A stretch of DNA of 64,000 nucleotides from Certhia americana (GCA_018697195.1 CM031873.1:4279063-4343062); one strand, 5' to 3'. Shown: positions 1 to 26,929, counted from the first letter of the stretch. Translations and numbers: made by a program. The notes: a model not told the origin generated them from the letters alone.

Positions 1-878
1 CAGTGCAATTCTACCTGAGGCTGTGCTGTCCAGAAAAGAGAAAGTTCCTTTCATTAACTTGAGTTCATAACAATTCAGGACAATTGGTTTGGCACCTGCT
101 GGAAATAATTGACCTCTTACACATGAGAACTCTTTAAAAGACTTGACTCTAAACAGAAAAATATCCAGGAAACAAAATGTGACATGAACAAGCATATGTA
201 TAAGTTCAAATCTTACGCACCTTCAAATTTTTCTTGATTGAGAAGTTTTACTTTTTCGATACAACACGTTAATATTAAGGAGTAATGAATTAGCAGGAAA
301 AAGCAGAACAATTGGAGACTACAAAACTCTGATTTCTCTATCAGAGAAAGAGGTTTTCCATAGACAACTCAGATGCTCTATCCTGCTTCTTGCTTACTCC
401 ACATCTTTTCCTTGATGATACTCACCATCCCTATAGTCTCTATAAATTACACAAAAGTATGTTCTGAAATGGGAGAGAGAGAAAGAATTATTAGGTGGCT
501 TTCATAATTTTTGATAAATGGCTTCTATTTGGTAGTCTTTTCTTCCTGCTTTGGTACTCCTGCTGTGCCTCCGGGTTACCACTGAGTTGCCAATCAATCT
601 AATTTTCCTGCATATCCCACATAAACATGGTGAGGATCTAAATTAAACTTAGAGCACAAACTTGGAAAAAATGGGAAAAAGAAACTAACCTCACCAAAGA
701 CACCTCTCTTCGTTTAATCTTTAACATAATTAAAAGACATCTAGGGTAAACACAGGTAAATCAGAAAGGGAGACCCAATAATTATAGGGCAGAACAAAAC
801 ACTACAAGCCTAAGGTTTCTGCAAAACAAAGTAAATTTCCGACTTCCCTCAGCCTGGCCTCTCCTGTTTTCATTGCAG
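1..878. other. Non-coding AT-rich stretch upstream of the first MYH coding exon
   Basis: No exon or repeat family is recognised here. A pyrimidine-rich acceptor ending in cattgcag at 871-878 precedes the exon that carries the myosin start codon. This stretch is therefore most simply the intron between a non-coding 5' exon and the first coding exon, as is usual in sarcomeric myosin heavy chain genes. The upstream non-coding exon was not identified. Confidence 0.5.
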
Positions 879-15071
<14,193 letters not shown>

Positions 15072-15571
15072 NNNNNNNNNNNNNNNNNNNNNNNNNNNNN
15101 NNNNNNNNNNNNNNNNNNNNNNNNNNNNNNNNNNNNNNNNNNNNNNNNNNNNNNNNNNNNNNNNNNNNNNNNNNNNNNNNNNNNNNNNNNNNNNNNNNNN
15201 NNNNNNNNNNNNNNNNNNNNNNNNNNNNNNNNNNNNNNNNNNNNNNNNNNNNNNNNNNNNNNNNNNNNNNNNNNNNNNNNNNNNNNNNNNNNNNNNNNNN
15301 NNNNNNNNNNNNNNNNNNNNNNNNNNNNNNNNNNNNNNNNNNNNNNNNNNNNNNNNNNNNNNNNNNNNNNNNNNNNNNNNNNNNNNNNNNNNNNNNNNNN
15401 NNNNNNNNNNNNNNNNNNNNNNNNNNNNNNNNNNNNNNNNNNNNNNNNNNNNNNNNNNNNNNNNNNNNNNNNNNNNNNNNNNNNNNNNNNNNNNNNNNNN
15501 NNNNNNNNNNNNNNNNNNNNNNNNNNNNNNNNNNNNNNNNNNNNNNNNNNNNNNNNNNNNNNNNNNNNNNN
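15072..15571. other. Assembly gap, exactly 500 N
   Basis: The run of N is exactly 500 long, which suggests a placeholder of unknown true size. On the left it cuts a + strand MYH exon in mid-codon. On the right the sequence is already inside MFSD11, a - strand gene whose 3' half is also missing. At least the distal MYH exons and about seven MFSD11 exons should be hidden here if the join is real, which is far more than 500 bases. Confidence 0.97.
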
Positions 15572-16125
15572 CAACGTTTTTTTCCACAGGCATGTTCACT
15601 GATGTTTTTCTAACATTTTCATTGTTCTTTAAATAAAGCAAAAATATTTAAGCTGATGCCTCAGGCAAAGCTGCACTGAATCTGTGTAACTGTGCATTTC
15701 TAATGTATTTATAAGGGTGGCATATATATTTAGAGAAGATAGGAAAAACATGTTCCAGTTTGTAAAACAACCTATAAAAAAGGAGAATTTTCTGTTTATT
15801 CCAGCCTTTCAAATGGGCTGATGAGGGCAAGATAAGACATAAAAGTGTTTAGCAATAATCAGTGGAGAAGAGGTGAAGGGTATCTTTTGCAAGGCACTTG
15901 CTTATCAAAGGAAAAACTTCAGAACATGCTATACCAAGCACATTATTTCTCATATATTCTCATTGTTAAAATACAGACACTTTTCTGTTAAATCTGTGAA
16001 TCCACCTGGTTGTTGACAACATTCATGTTTCCAGCACAGAGGGGAAGTGAATGCACAATGTTCCTCTGCGGAGCAGGAGCACAAACGAGAAGATGTGACA
16101 ATATGTTATTGCCATCAACACTTAC
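15572..16125. other. Probable MFSD11 intron next to the gap
   Basis: No MFSD11 or MYH coding exon is recognisable. It lies downstream (in - strand sense) of MFSD11 coding exon 7, so it is most simply intron 7. On the + strand there is an acceptor-like tttttttccacag (15578-15590) followed within 50 bases by an aaataaag signal near 15630, whose meaning is unclear. Confidence 0.5.
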
Positions 16126-19100
16126 GAGCTCTCCCCCAGGATTTCATTAGTGGAATCATCATCCCCTGGAGCTTTTGTGTCCTCTTGTTTCCTAATCAGA
16201 AAGAACAGAACTGTGCCCACAAGACTGATAACAGTCAGAGCAATGAAGACAGTTCTGCGATCGCTCTCTGTGGAAAAACAAACAAGAGCCATAACCAGAT
16301 GTGCAGAAGAGATTCAAACCAATCCAGCTAACTTCAAACAACTAACACAGACATGCTACAGTGTTTAACACACACTAATTTTCTAGCTTACCTTCCACAT
16401 GGAGCTGCTGGCAAACTCCTGTCTCAGTTTTATGGTGCTAATAAAATATCGGCAAATTAAAGAGGTCCCTCGCATTCTCTGCCATGCAAAGGCTATGACC
16501 AAGGAGCAGCCAATTAAAGGAAGTGCATAAATTATTAGCAGAAGAAAGCATATCTTTGAAGACTTATATAATTCAGAGTGGACATAAACTGCCCCAAACC
16601 TCTTCAGATTTCTAAGAGAATCTCTTGACCAGCATCAGAACCACGACATCATGAACTGTAGGCTGGGAAACTACAAAAGCATTAAAGCCACCAAAACCTC
16701 AGTAATGGACACAGCAGCTGGAGGGGACAACTCTGCTAAACAAGCTGGTTACTGCAGCAGTGCACAGACACATCTAATACAACAGCAACTCCATTTTACC
16801 AGTATTAAGCAGGGAAAAAAAGCCAGTAACAGCAAAGAGTTGTGACTGAACTAATGCATGACCCTGAAGATATTACCTATGCTTGCATTTACTTCCCCCT
16901 TAGCTCAATAGCAAATGCAAACCTGTCCTAAAAATAACTTGTGCATGATCACAGATCCAAAAAGAGAAGGTGTGCTTCACAGCTTAAAATGTCTGTGCTT
17001 ATTTTATATAGGTAGTAAAATAAGATTTGATTTTTTAATGCTGTTCGGGTTTGATAAAAAATTTTTCTAACAGAGAGGAATCTCAAGACATTTAAGATGG
17101 AGGGAAAATGTAACAGAACTGCCTCATAGTTAATTGCTCTATTCTGTAGTTAGCAGAGCAGGGAAATTGGGAATGCACAGAATTTGAGAGCCCCCCCCCA
17201 GGTTCAAAGTGTCTCCAATATTTCCAATAACACTTAAACTTTTGTGTTACAAGTGAGGGAATGTAGAAAATGACCTTTAAATTTAGCCAGTGTTTCATTA
17301 CCAAACCTGTATCTGTGGAAAACCTGAAAATATGGAGCTAACAGAAACAACAAGTGAACTGTTCTTTCTGTCCTGTTCTTTCTGAAACCTGATAATTATT
17401 GTTTAAAAGTCAACTTCTTACTCCTGATTGACTAGAGTAGAATTAAATCATCTGTTAAAGGTTAAAAGAATTGACTATTCTAGTAGATCCTCAACATTCG
17501 GACTAAATAAGGAAAATTATCAGTAATTATAGAACAGGAAAATCAAACTCTTCTGTTTACACAGCACTGACTTCCCGGCAGCGCTCATTTTTGGTTATTA
17601 AAATCTATTTTCACCACTTTTCTTAGTGAATCCCCCCACCATTGCCTGGCTTAAGCAGTTGAGAGAAATCTTTGCTTTAAAAACAGAATCTCGACACTGT
17701 CTAGCTCAAGAACATGAATAAAGTGTACTGTTTTCCAGTTCCTGCTCTTTGCCAGTCTAGCACAACATCAAATGGAAAAAAATACAGCATTAATTACAAT
17801 CCCATCAGGAAATTTATCTCATAAACTATGCCAAGAAAGGAAGAGAGTTCTTTCTCCACTCTCCCAGCAGTGCTACCCCACCTCAGCCTCTGCCTCCTAC
17901 ACTGCATTGTGCCAGCACAATTAATGCAGACATGAAGTAAACTGGGATGGTTTTCCTTTATTTTCCTTTATTTCACAGCTTTATCAATCTCCAATATGAT
18001 TTAGAAGAACACTCCATACCAGGAGCTCACTTTGGAATAGGATAAGTGTGTATAGTATCACAGATAAAACCAGAACTCCTTTCCCCCCAAACAGGTGTAT
18101 TTTGGCACAAATGTGTCTGCACAGGGAAATTCCCAGAGCAGCTGTTGTGGAAAATCTCCAAGAAGACACTATCTACAATAAATGGGGAAAAAAAAAAAAA
18201 AGTCTGCTTTTGTATAAGCTTCTTGCCACTTTGGAGTTCATTATTTCATCTATTAATTCATGCTACTATATTTAAAGATTGGCCACATAAACAAGCAACA
18301 CTCACCTGATATGTGAGTTTTTCCTTGCCAAGCAAGGTATATATACAGATTTCCAAAAATCAAGCTGCAAACGAAAAGAACAAAGGTCAACAATGCATTC
18401 AATGAAAAAATTAGGGTTGTAGCACCACAATAGTTCTATTCTAAAAAAAAAAAAAAAAATGCCAAGGCTGTGCAATTTTGAAAGAAATAAAGACATGAGT
18501 CACTCTCTATGTCAGTGCTTCTGTATAAAACTCAAAACAAATCTGAAGATTCTGCCCTAAATGCTGGTTATTTATTTTCATCAATCAAGACACAAGGTGG
18601 TGGCAAAAATGAGGAAATCTGCATCTAAGCTGCTTCTGATTTTGGAAGGGTATAGGTTAGAAAGCTGACATATTTCTGGAGGTGATTTTGTAATACTTCC
18701 TTTGCAGTGTCATGTGTCTTGTCTGAAGTATTGTTCCAGCTCAAAGAAATTCTGTGTCTCTAACTACCATTTCCCAAAATACAGTCATTCTGAATGAATT
18801 ATTTAAAACAGTTTTAGACTCAATTTTTCTCTTACTAACTCATGTATTTTACTCACTGTAAAACACACAATCAGCTTTGTGGAAATTGCTGCTCTGATAA
18901 CATACTGAGGGGTTAATTCTGGAACTGAAAAGTTTAGAAACACAAGCATGCCCCTGGTTGAGGCTGATGTTCTCCCAGCCCAGCATCCCATCCCCACAGC
19001 AGCATTAGCAATGCTTAGGCTCAGCACCCACACATTTCTGCAATTCATTCCCCTGATTATCTCCCAGGTACATATTCTGGGAGAATATTTAGAACTGCTG

Positions 19101-22100
19101 CATTAGAGGTGGTAAAAGGATCCTCTTCAGGAACCATTTGTGCTGTCTCCCATGAATTTGTTTTGATTCCTTTTCTATCCTGCTCACACCATCCAAATCT
19201 ACACAATCCCATGGCTGCAAGATCTAGAAGTTTAATCACCCACTGTACAAAGCACTTTATCTGTTTCAAACCAGTCCTCTTTACTCTCACCCAGTGTCCC
19301 CAGTACCAACACAGCAGCATTTGGTGAGCAACAGTTCTCCACAGCTCCCCTGCTGCCCTCATTTTGGGTAACACATTGTTATGATCCTCCTCAGCTGCTG
19401 TTCCTTTACAGGAAAGAGTCCCAACCTTTCCAGTCTCTTGAAGCCATCAGCTCCATCTTCTTGCATGATTTCATTATTTTTCTCCATACCCTAATTGCAA
19501 TACACTCTCATGAGAGGCATTAACTATCTCTTCACAAAACACTTAATGGACACAACACAGCATTCTCTGCCTTTTTCTCACTGCCCTTCTTGATGCTGAG
19601 CCTTTCGTTAATTTTTTTTTTAGTTGAGCAGCACTCAAATTTTAATATCAGAGAGCCATCAAAAACAAGATTTCTGGCTTCTGACTGCCATGTCCAACTT
19701 CAGCATCTTCACCTTGGCAGCAAGAAGCAGCTCCTCCCTCCATAAAGGACACAAAATGGCATAGCCCTCCACAACCAAAAGGATTGCTGTTACATCTCTC
19801 AAATGCTCCCCTAACAGATATGTATCTTTTTAGCAACTCAAGAGCTGAGATTGCAATACTCAACTTTCATTTCCTGTTCTGTAATGCACAACACCAATAA
19901 AAACATTGCTTTTATCTCTCCTTCCCCCTGACTGCGAGGTCCCAGGGGAGTATTCTTCAATGCAGTCTCCCACTAATAAAAAGATGTAAAAAGCAGAATG
20001 TGTACACAACCAGAAAAAAATAATTAACAAATAAAGCATACCTGAACTGTAGGAGTGCCCAAAATATTCCACTGTTCCTTCCAATGGTATTTTCATCAGA
20101 ATTTTCAGTCAAGCAATTTCCCTGGGCTGTCCAGAGGACTGAAACAGACAGAATATATTCAGAATATATGCTCAGGAGATAAAAATATTTTAAAGGCATA
20201 TTCAAATCTCATTAAAAAAAACCAGCAGAGTAAGAACAATGCTTACCAGCAGCTGCAATGCCAATAAGCACAGAGGCAGTGTAGAAAGCCCATGTAGCTG
20301 GTTGGATAAAGACTGCAATGTATAGGCTAGAACAGAACAGATCATTAAATACTGACCCAAAGTGGACAATGCTCTTTAACAATCAGATAACTCACTTAGG
20401 GGCTTCTAAATCAGCTACTCTTTCCTAAGGGATGTTGAAAAACAAGTCGTATGTGAAAAATCTTTTTTAGCCTTCTAAGCACATGGAATTTTTTTTACAT
20501 GGTTACTAATCTGAGAGCAAAACCTCAATTCCACAGTCAGTAAAGTCTGGAAATGTTGTGGAAAAAAATGTGCTATTTCCAGTAGGCTGAAATACTCTGC
20601 AGCTGCACACCTGCAGCATCTCTGTGAGAGGCTTTTCTTAGCCAGTACAATTTCATGTATGGCACAGGAGCCTTAAAAGTGAAAAAAATTAAAGAAATAT
20701 TTCCAAGGAAGCAGGCAAAACCTCAAAATTAATACTTACCTATAAAACACACCACTAACAACCATGGAGAACTGAGGTCCCACTACTGCAACCAGTGAAG
20801 GTGATATAAGATTTGATGCAGACAATACTCCATAAATAATGGACATGCTAAAAAAATAAAAAGCAAAGACAACTAAATACTTAAAATATAATATAGGTTA
20901 TCAGTGCAACTGATTTAAGAGTGATCAGTGGATTTCAAAATATCCAGTTAAGCACATACATAATTTAACAGCAAAACTTTGATGGTCAAACATTTCCCTA
21001 CTTTCTTCTGTTCTTTTCACCTGTGGCACTCCTCGTGGGAAAACAAGAGTGTACATTATTCCCTGGATTGCTGAGTAGAGTCCCAAACTATTGCAGGCAA
21101 TGGCATCTTGTCATTTACAGCATGCATTTGTCAAACTGCCTGCACAACAGTTATTGTATTTTGCACCCTGTACGTCTAGAGGAGAATGTTCTAGAACCTC
21201 ATTTATCTGTCAGTGAGGTTTTTATCTTCTGCCAAACACACCACTGAAATTTTACAGGCATATACTGTGCCAGTGGCACTTTTAGTTTAAATTAAGACAG
21301 TAAACCTTTCAAAGGAGCAATCAGGTTTTCCTACATTACAGATTAATCTGGCATGCTAAAGGTCCCTGATCATGCCTGACGAGTTTGACTCTGTCAGTGC
21401 AACCAAGAGAAAAGCTTTTTGTGGCTTTGCTTGTCTTTCTGACTACTCCTTTCACATTTATGTTTTATTTCCTGAGAGCTGATCCACTCCACCTGTCCTA
21501 CACAAACACAGTGTACAAAGGCAAACAACCAAGGCCTGAGTTAGAAGTTTAATTATTTTTAAACTTCCACCTTTTTCGCCTCCTAAGGTAAAATGCTGAG
21601 AATGTGATGATAGTGGGTTTTCTACCTACAAAGAAAACATATAAACAAGATGTGTAGTTCAACTGGAAATAATTCAACTGTGAGAAGCCTGTTTTAAACT
21701 GCTTTAAGTCTGTCAATAAATTGTGAAGTCAGCAGAACACTGAAATCTCTTGAGTGTGTCTCTCTACTGGATGAAACTGTAACTAAGTTCACCCTGCAAA
21801 GAGCAGAGTAAGAAGAAAATCTGTGTCATTACCTCGTGTAGCCGCTGCCATGAAAGTCCGTGTTGTTTAAATTCGTGATAACAGTTTGCTGTGAGGACAA
21901 GATCATACATTGTAATATGTTAGAAACTACCTTGTATTTTGAGAACACCTGCATCGGTTTGAAGTCAGTATCAAACATTAGAATTATTCATTAATTGTCA
22001 CTACAAAGTACTTAAAAGAATTTAAAATTACAGTTTTAATTACAACTCACACCACTTCCACAACAAAGACCTGGGAGATACTTGTCAGGGAAACATCTAT

Positions 22101-23449
22101 GTTTGAAGAAGGAATTAGTACTTTATTATTAAATCATGATTTATTAAGAGACATAAAATACTTCACAAAACTATTGTTTCATTTAAGACCTCTCTTACGT
22201 AGATAGGTATGACTATCTTAATTTTAGAAGTGGGGAAAAAAAGGAGAAGTTTCAGAATAATCTTAACTTGACCTAACTATGAATTTCTGATAAGTTTCCA
22301 TTCTTTTCAGCTTCCCGTTATTTCCCTGTTCCTTTTTTTCCCCCTTGAATCAGCTTTAGTGATCATGAGACCACGTAGTTAGTTGGACAGGCAGGCATAT
22401 CTGATTATAAGTCACTTGTAAAGACTTTTATGACAATGAATTACATGACTGCATGATCACAAAGTCCAATTCAGTGAGGTGCTGAATTCACTGAAGAATT
22501 TCTGAGATCACTGGGCTGCACTTAAGAGCTCACAGAAAGTATCTCACTGCACTAGGACTTACAAAAACTACCCCAAATAGTTATTTCTATAATGCAGTGA
22601 AGGACATTAATCTGTCTGAACCCAGCAAGGATCCTTCTTGCACGCAAGAAAAGAGCTGTAAGACCTGTGGGCTCAAGAGGGGTGTTGAAATCTAACTGCC
22701 CTGAAGGAACAAAACTAATAATACTGAAAGCAGCTCAGGAAGTTAAAGGGCTAAACCTGGCAGTAGCAGGAGTCTAAAAATTTAAATAGTAACAGTAAAT
22801 TTGGATTATGCTGTGCTCAATTTTTGCTCTGCAAAGAGATACTAGATAGCAGCAAACAACTTCTTCAGCTGGAAGGTGACTTGGCAGTTTAGCAATTGTA
22901 GAAATCTATTTGTCAGGTATTATACTCCCCCTCAATATCTAGTTTGTTAGATTATGAAAATCTACTTAATAATAGCATGGTTAATAATAACTTAGGCAAA
23001 TATTTTGAAAGGGACTATACGTAATATAGAATCTGCAAGGTTCAGTGTAATTCAATTGTCCAACATCACAAGTGTCAAAGCAGACACTATTTTAAAGTTC
23101 AAACATTTTGTAATTTTCTACTTTCTAAGCAATCAATTTTAAATGCAGCTATGCTATCTTAAAGAAACAACCTGCTGAATTATTAGTTAAACACATTAAT
23201 CTACTTAAAACTAAACCAAAAGAAAAGAAGATAAATGTAAAAATATCTTGCACATTAGAAAATCCCAAACAAAGCAACATCAGAGTACACAAAAGACAAT
23301 CCAGGATAAATAACTCAGATAAAAACGTGGCACGTTTTGAAAGTCACACCTACCGCGATATTTCCACAGGACTGGAAAGCAGTGAATATAAACATAAATG
23401 AGACTCCCAAAATAATGATGTTGAAAAGCTTTTTTCCTTCCGAAGACAT
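16126..23449 (-). CDS. MFSD11: MFSD11 (UNC93-like major facilitator superfamily protein 11), 5' half only
   Basis: This is an atypical multi-pass membrane protein of the UNC93/MFS family with unknown substrate. Seven coding exons on the - strand have intact splice sites and compatible phases: 23354-23449 (start codon 23449-23447, reading MSSEGKKLFNIIILGVSF), 21833-21888, 20740-20847, 20247-20326, 20042-20138, 18306-18364 and 16126-16267. Together they give about 212 codons. Recognisable stretches are TDFHGSGYT, SIIYGVLSASNL, VLWTAQGNCLTENSDENT, GRNSGIFWALLQ, FGNLYIYLAWQGKTHIS and SDRRTVFIALTVISLVGT. They cover roughly the first six transmembrane helices plus the acidic central loop (GDDDSTNE). 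The vertebrate protein is about 449 residues, so the C-terminal half is missing toward the gap. Absence reflects the assembly break, since no exon is damaged. Gene order with SRSF2 supports orthology. Confidence 0.93.
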
Positions 23450-24020
23450 TTTGTGTATTCTTCCCAAGTCTTCGGCTTCAGCCTGGAAAAACTCTTTTTT
23501 CTTTTAAAAGTTTCCTCTTAACCTCTGTAAAAAAAAAAAAAAAAAAAGCAAAAATAATAAAAGAAAGCAAGCTTCGAAAAAAATAAAGGTTACTTAGGGC
23601 TACTTGTTAGCTACTAGAAAATATCAATTAATCCAGAGTCCAGGTAACCATTTTAAATAATGTTCAACAAAATCGGTAATATGGAAAAAGAAAAAAAAAA
23701 AAGGTCTGGTACAAAAGGTAAAGGCCAAGATTCCCTCTACCTGTTCCCATGAAGTTACCAGGGCTGACTGCAGCGTGTTATTTCATGACATCCCTTTCTC
23801 CCAAAGGAGCAGCTTTCCCAATATCGAGCAGGTCAATCGGCTCAGCTCCTTGTCATTGTTGAAATCAGAGTTGTGGTGCCTGGCCTCTCGATCACCTGAC
23901 GAAGGAAAGATGAGCCACTCGCACATTTCCATGCACTGCACAGGAAATAAGGAACATTTCGGTGTCTCGATCAGCTGACCCAGCCCTGAAAAACCCTTGT
24001 GCACTATGGGAAATGCAGTT
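23354..24020 (-). promoter_or_regulatory. MFSD11: MFSD11 5' UTR exons and candidate promoter with a ZNF143/M4-like site
   Basis: On the - strand the start-codon exon begins at 23524, after a T-rich tract ending ACAG. A consensus donor (ACAG|GTAGAG) at 23741/23740 marks the end of a likely non-coding first exon extending up to about 24000. At 24001-24019 the - strand reads ACTGCATTTCCCATAGTGC, which agrees at 15 of 19 positions with the ZNF143/THAP11 promoter motif ACTACAATTCCCAGAATGC. Two near-identical 15-mers, TCTCGATCACCTGAC (23886-23900) and TCTCGATCAGCTGAC (23965-23979), lie inside the presumed first exon. The transcription start is inferred, not seen. Confidence 0.55.
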
Positions 24021-24137
24021 TTAGCAAAGCAACCTTTTCCTAGTTAAAGCGGTGAAAATCTCCCGGTCTTTAATATAAAGTTATTTGTACCAGTTCTTGA
24101 GGTTGTAATTTCCAGCCACTAAATAACCCCTGGCAAG

Positions 24138-24140
<3 letters not shown>
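24020..24140. other. Short non-coding stretch before the poly-A run
   Basis: No coding exon or named repeat is recognised. It separates the presumed MFSD11 promoter from the A homopolymer. Confidence 0.5.

Positions 24141-24175
<35 letters not shown>
24141..24175. repeat. 35-base A homopolymer
   Basis: A run of 35 A directly abuts a CR1 3' end in opposite orientation. CR1 elements do not normally end in poly-A, so this is either an independent expansion or the mark of another insertion. Confidence 0.85.
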
Positions 24176-24177
<2 letters not shown>

Positions 24178-24179
24178 CC

Positions 24180-24340
24180 ACACAACTACAAAATCATGGA
24201 ATCGGAATAGTTTTGATTTTAAGGGACCTTAAAGCCCATCTCATCCCACCTTTTCCATGGGCAGGGACACCTTCCACTAGACCAGGTTGTTCCAAGCACA
24301 CTCCAACCTGGCCTTGAACACCTTCAGGGATGGAAGTGAT
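24180..24340 (-). mobile_element. CR1 LINE 3' fragment
   Basis: On the - strand the fragment reads the familiar CR1 3' terminal text: one line about a failed summary of the form CCATGGAAAAGGTGGGAT, then AGGTCCCTTAAAATC and a tail like ATTCCATGATTTTG. Its 3' terminus is at about 24185. Only about 160 bases remain, which is the usual 5' truncation of CR1 copies. Confidence 0.75.
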
Positions 24341-24689
24341 ACCATTAATCTTTTACTTCACAGTATTTCTAAGTAATAAATTTAAGGTCAATGTATCTTT
24401 AAGTCATGAAGATCTCTGTTAAAACATCAGCCAAACTGAGAGAGGATCAGACACTGGCCAAATGGCTGCTTTTCCTGTTACCATCCTTTGTCTGTTCTGT
24501 TGGGCCTCTGGGATTGGAGAATTCAGCTAGATCAGTTTTACTTTAATGCTGGCCAAAAGGACAGAAAAGGAAATGCAGAATTGATTGAAGTAAATGAGAA
24601 ATCACCACATTTTACCTCTGCTGTCTACAGTAAAGGGTTTAAAGAAACAGAGGTCTCAAAGGGATAAAAGGGTATTACCCAGGAGTTAG
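24341..24689. other. Non-coding stretch between two CR1 copies
   Basis: No exon is recognised. The sequence is AT-rich and unremarkable. Confidence 0.5.
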
Positions 24690-25870
24690 AAGGGCACATT
24701 GAGAGAGTTTAAACTAGATCTGAAGTGGGATAAGGTTTGCCTGATGAGCCTGATTACCTTCTATGATGAAAGAACTGCATGGATGGATGAAGGGAGGGCA
24801 GTGGGTATTGTCCATCTTGACTCCAGTAAGGTTTTCAACACTGTGTTTCACAACACCCTCCTGGGGAAACTCAGGTTGTGCAGGTGGGACGAGTGAGGTG
24901 ATTATGAATGGAAAATTATTAGGTGATTATGAATGAGGTGATGGCTGAATGGAAAATCCCAGTCATAATCAGTGGCATTGGGTTTGTTTGTAGGCCTCTC
25001 ACTGGCGTCCCCCAGGGTTGTTTAACTTCCTCATCAATGACTTTGATGAGGGGGTGATGTTTCCTCAGCAAGTTGGCACAAAGCTAGGTGGTAGCCCAGA
25101 GTGCTGGGAGCCGTTCAGAGGGACCTGGACAGGCTGGGAAGAAAGGCAGAGAGGAACTGTCCAAAGTTCAGCAAAGGCAAGGGCAGGGTCCTTCACCTGC
25201 AGAGGAACAACCCTAGGCACCAGCACAGGCTGGGACTGAGCGGCTGGAAAAGCAGCTCTGTGGGGAAGGAGCTGGTGGACAACGAGCTGTCCAGGACCAG
25301 CACTGTGCCCGAGGGGACGAGAAGGGCACTGGTGTCCCGGGGTGTGTTAGGAAGAGCATTTCCAGCAGGTCAGGGAGTGATGCTGCCCCTCTGCTCAGCC
25401 CTGGAGAGGCCTCCCCTGGAGCAGTGTCCAATTCTGGGCTCCTTGGGATGAGAGAGACACGGCACTCCTGGAGCAGGTCCTGTGGAGGGGCCACAGAGAT
25501 CATCTCTGTGCTGGGGAAAGGCTGAGGGTGCTGGGGCTGAGAGTGATCCTCATCCCTGTTTGTCCCTGTCTGCAGGGAGGGACAGAGCAGGGCCCAGGCT
25601 CTGCTCCAGGGGGCCCAGCAGTGGCACCAGAGGCACAAAGTGATGCCCAGGAAATTCCACCTGGACATGAGGCAGAACTTCTTCCCTGTGCAGTGACCAG
25701 ATTGTCCAGGGAGGGTGTGGAATCTCCCTCATTAGAGATGTTCCAGAGCCATCTGGACACAATCACATTCCACACACTCCAGGATGGCCCTGCTGGAGCA
25801 GAGAGGTGGGACCAGATAATCCCACTGTGGTCGCTTTCCACTCTGACCCACCCTGCACTTCTGTGAAATA
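24690..25870 (+). mobile_element. CR1 LINE copy with reverse-transcriptase remnants, internally deleted
   Basis: The frame at 24699-24896 contains a decayed CR1 reverse-transcriptase stretch (VHLDSSKVFNTVFHN then LLGKLR). A further remnant at 25018-25080 reads NFLINDFDEG. From about 25090 to 25865 the sequence is CR1 3' region, including the phrases encoding a typical CR1 tail (rank-dilution text cctggacatgaggcagaac, then cactgtggtcgctttccac near the end). Part of the reverse-transcriptase region between the two pieces is missing. The element lies antisense to MFSD11. It is dead: the frames are interrupted. Confidence 0.8.
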
Positions 25871-26929
25871 AAATCCGCACCCCAGCTGCAGTTACATGCA
25901 TTTAATACACACATTGCATGTTTTTTTAATTTCTAAACTGTATTTTTTTAAAATGCCATTGTTTTTCAAAGCATGTAATTTTCACTTGTGGAGGAAATTC
26001 AGTGTGATTATTCAGAGGCTGCTTTACAAAGATGCAATTAAAATATCAAGGTGAGGGGTCTTAACACAAGAAAATCTCTCTTTTTCCTTTTCAGTATTAA
26101 TAATTTATAGTAGAATTTTAAGATCCTGTAGGAATAGTGTCCCACTCAATCTTTTCTCCCTTGTGCCAGTACAAACTTCCATCCTGCTGCACAGCAAACC
26201 AGGCTGGTGGGCTGGAACAATTCCTTTGGCAACAGCAGCAACGTGTGTTGAAACGACAGAAACTGGATGGAAGTGGCATAGGAAACCTCCTCTGTCATTT
26301 TAGGGAGATCACTCAAGATCTTCAAAGATTAACTTCAAATTTTTCCTATGTAAAATGGTTTTAGCAGATGAAACACCAGATTTTCTAATCAAAAATCTCT
26401 GGTGAAAAAGTAGAACAAACATGAAACAATACAAAATGTCAAACTGCTATCAGTTTATTTGATTTCTGAAGTCATTTGCAGAAGGAAACAAACTGTTGCT
26501 TCTGGATTTGCATCCATGGCATTGCTTTCTACTTCTTCAGTGAAAAAAAAAAAAAAAAAATTAAACAGATTTATAGTAAAAGTAAGAATTTAAATTCTAA
26601 TACCGGAATAATTTTTCATATCAATACTGACATTGGATTAAACATCATAGAAAATAGTCTCATTTCTATTCTTTTTGTAACATAGTGTTATGGAACAGCT
26701 GGGTAGAAACCTTTAACATTGTTTTGAGATGAGAACCAGGTATTACAGCTCAGGAGTTTGGGCATTTTATTAACCCCTGAGGTGACAGAGCAACAACTTT
26801 TGGGGTGGGTGAGCAGCTTTCACGGAATTCCCTGGAATCTGAGAAGTTGTTTGTTACCCTTACACAAGGGCTGTGCAAATATTCCCCCACGTTCCTGCCA
26901 CAGCACAAACTTGCAAAGCGGGCCGGTGT
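25871..26929. other. AT-rich non-coding stretch between MFSD11 and the SRSF2 CpG island
   Basis: No exon is recognised on either strand. It contains an A run near 26541-26558. Base composition changes abruptly to CpG-rich at about 26,930. Confidence 0.5.

Noticed and set aside
18990..19470. Possible interspersed repeat within MFSD11 intron 5
   Set aside because: The texture hinted at a repeat, but I could not match it to CR1 or any other family confidently.
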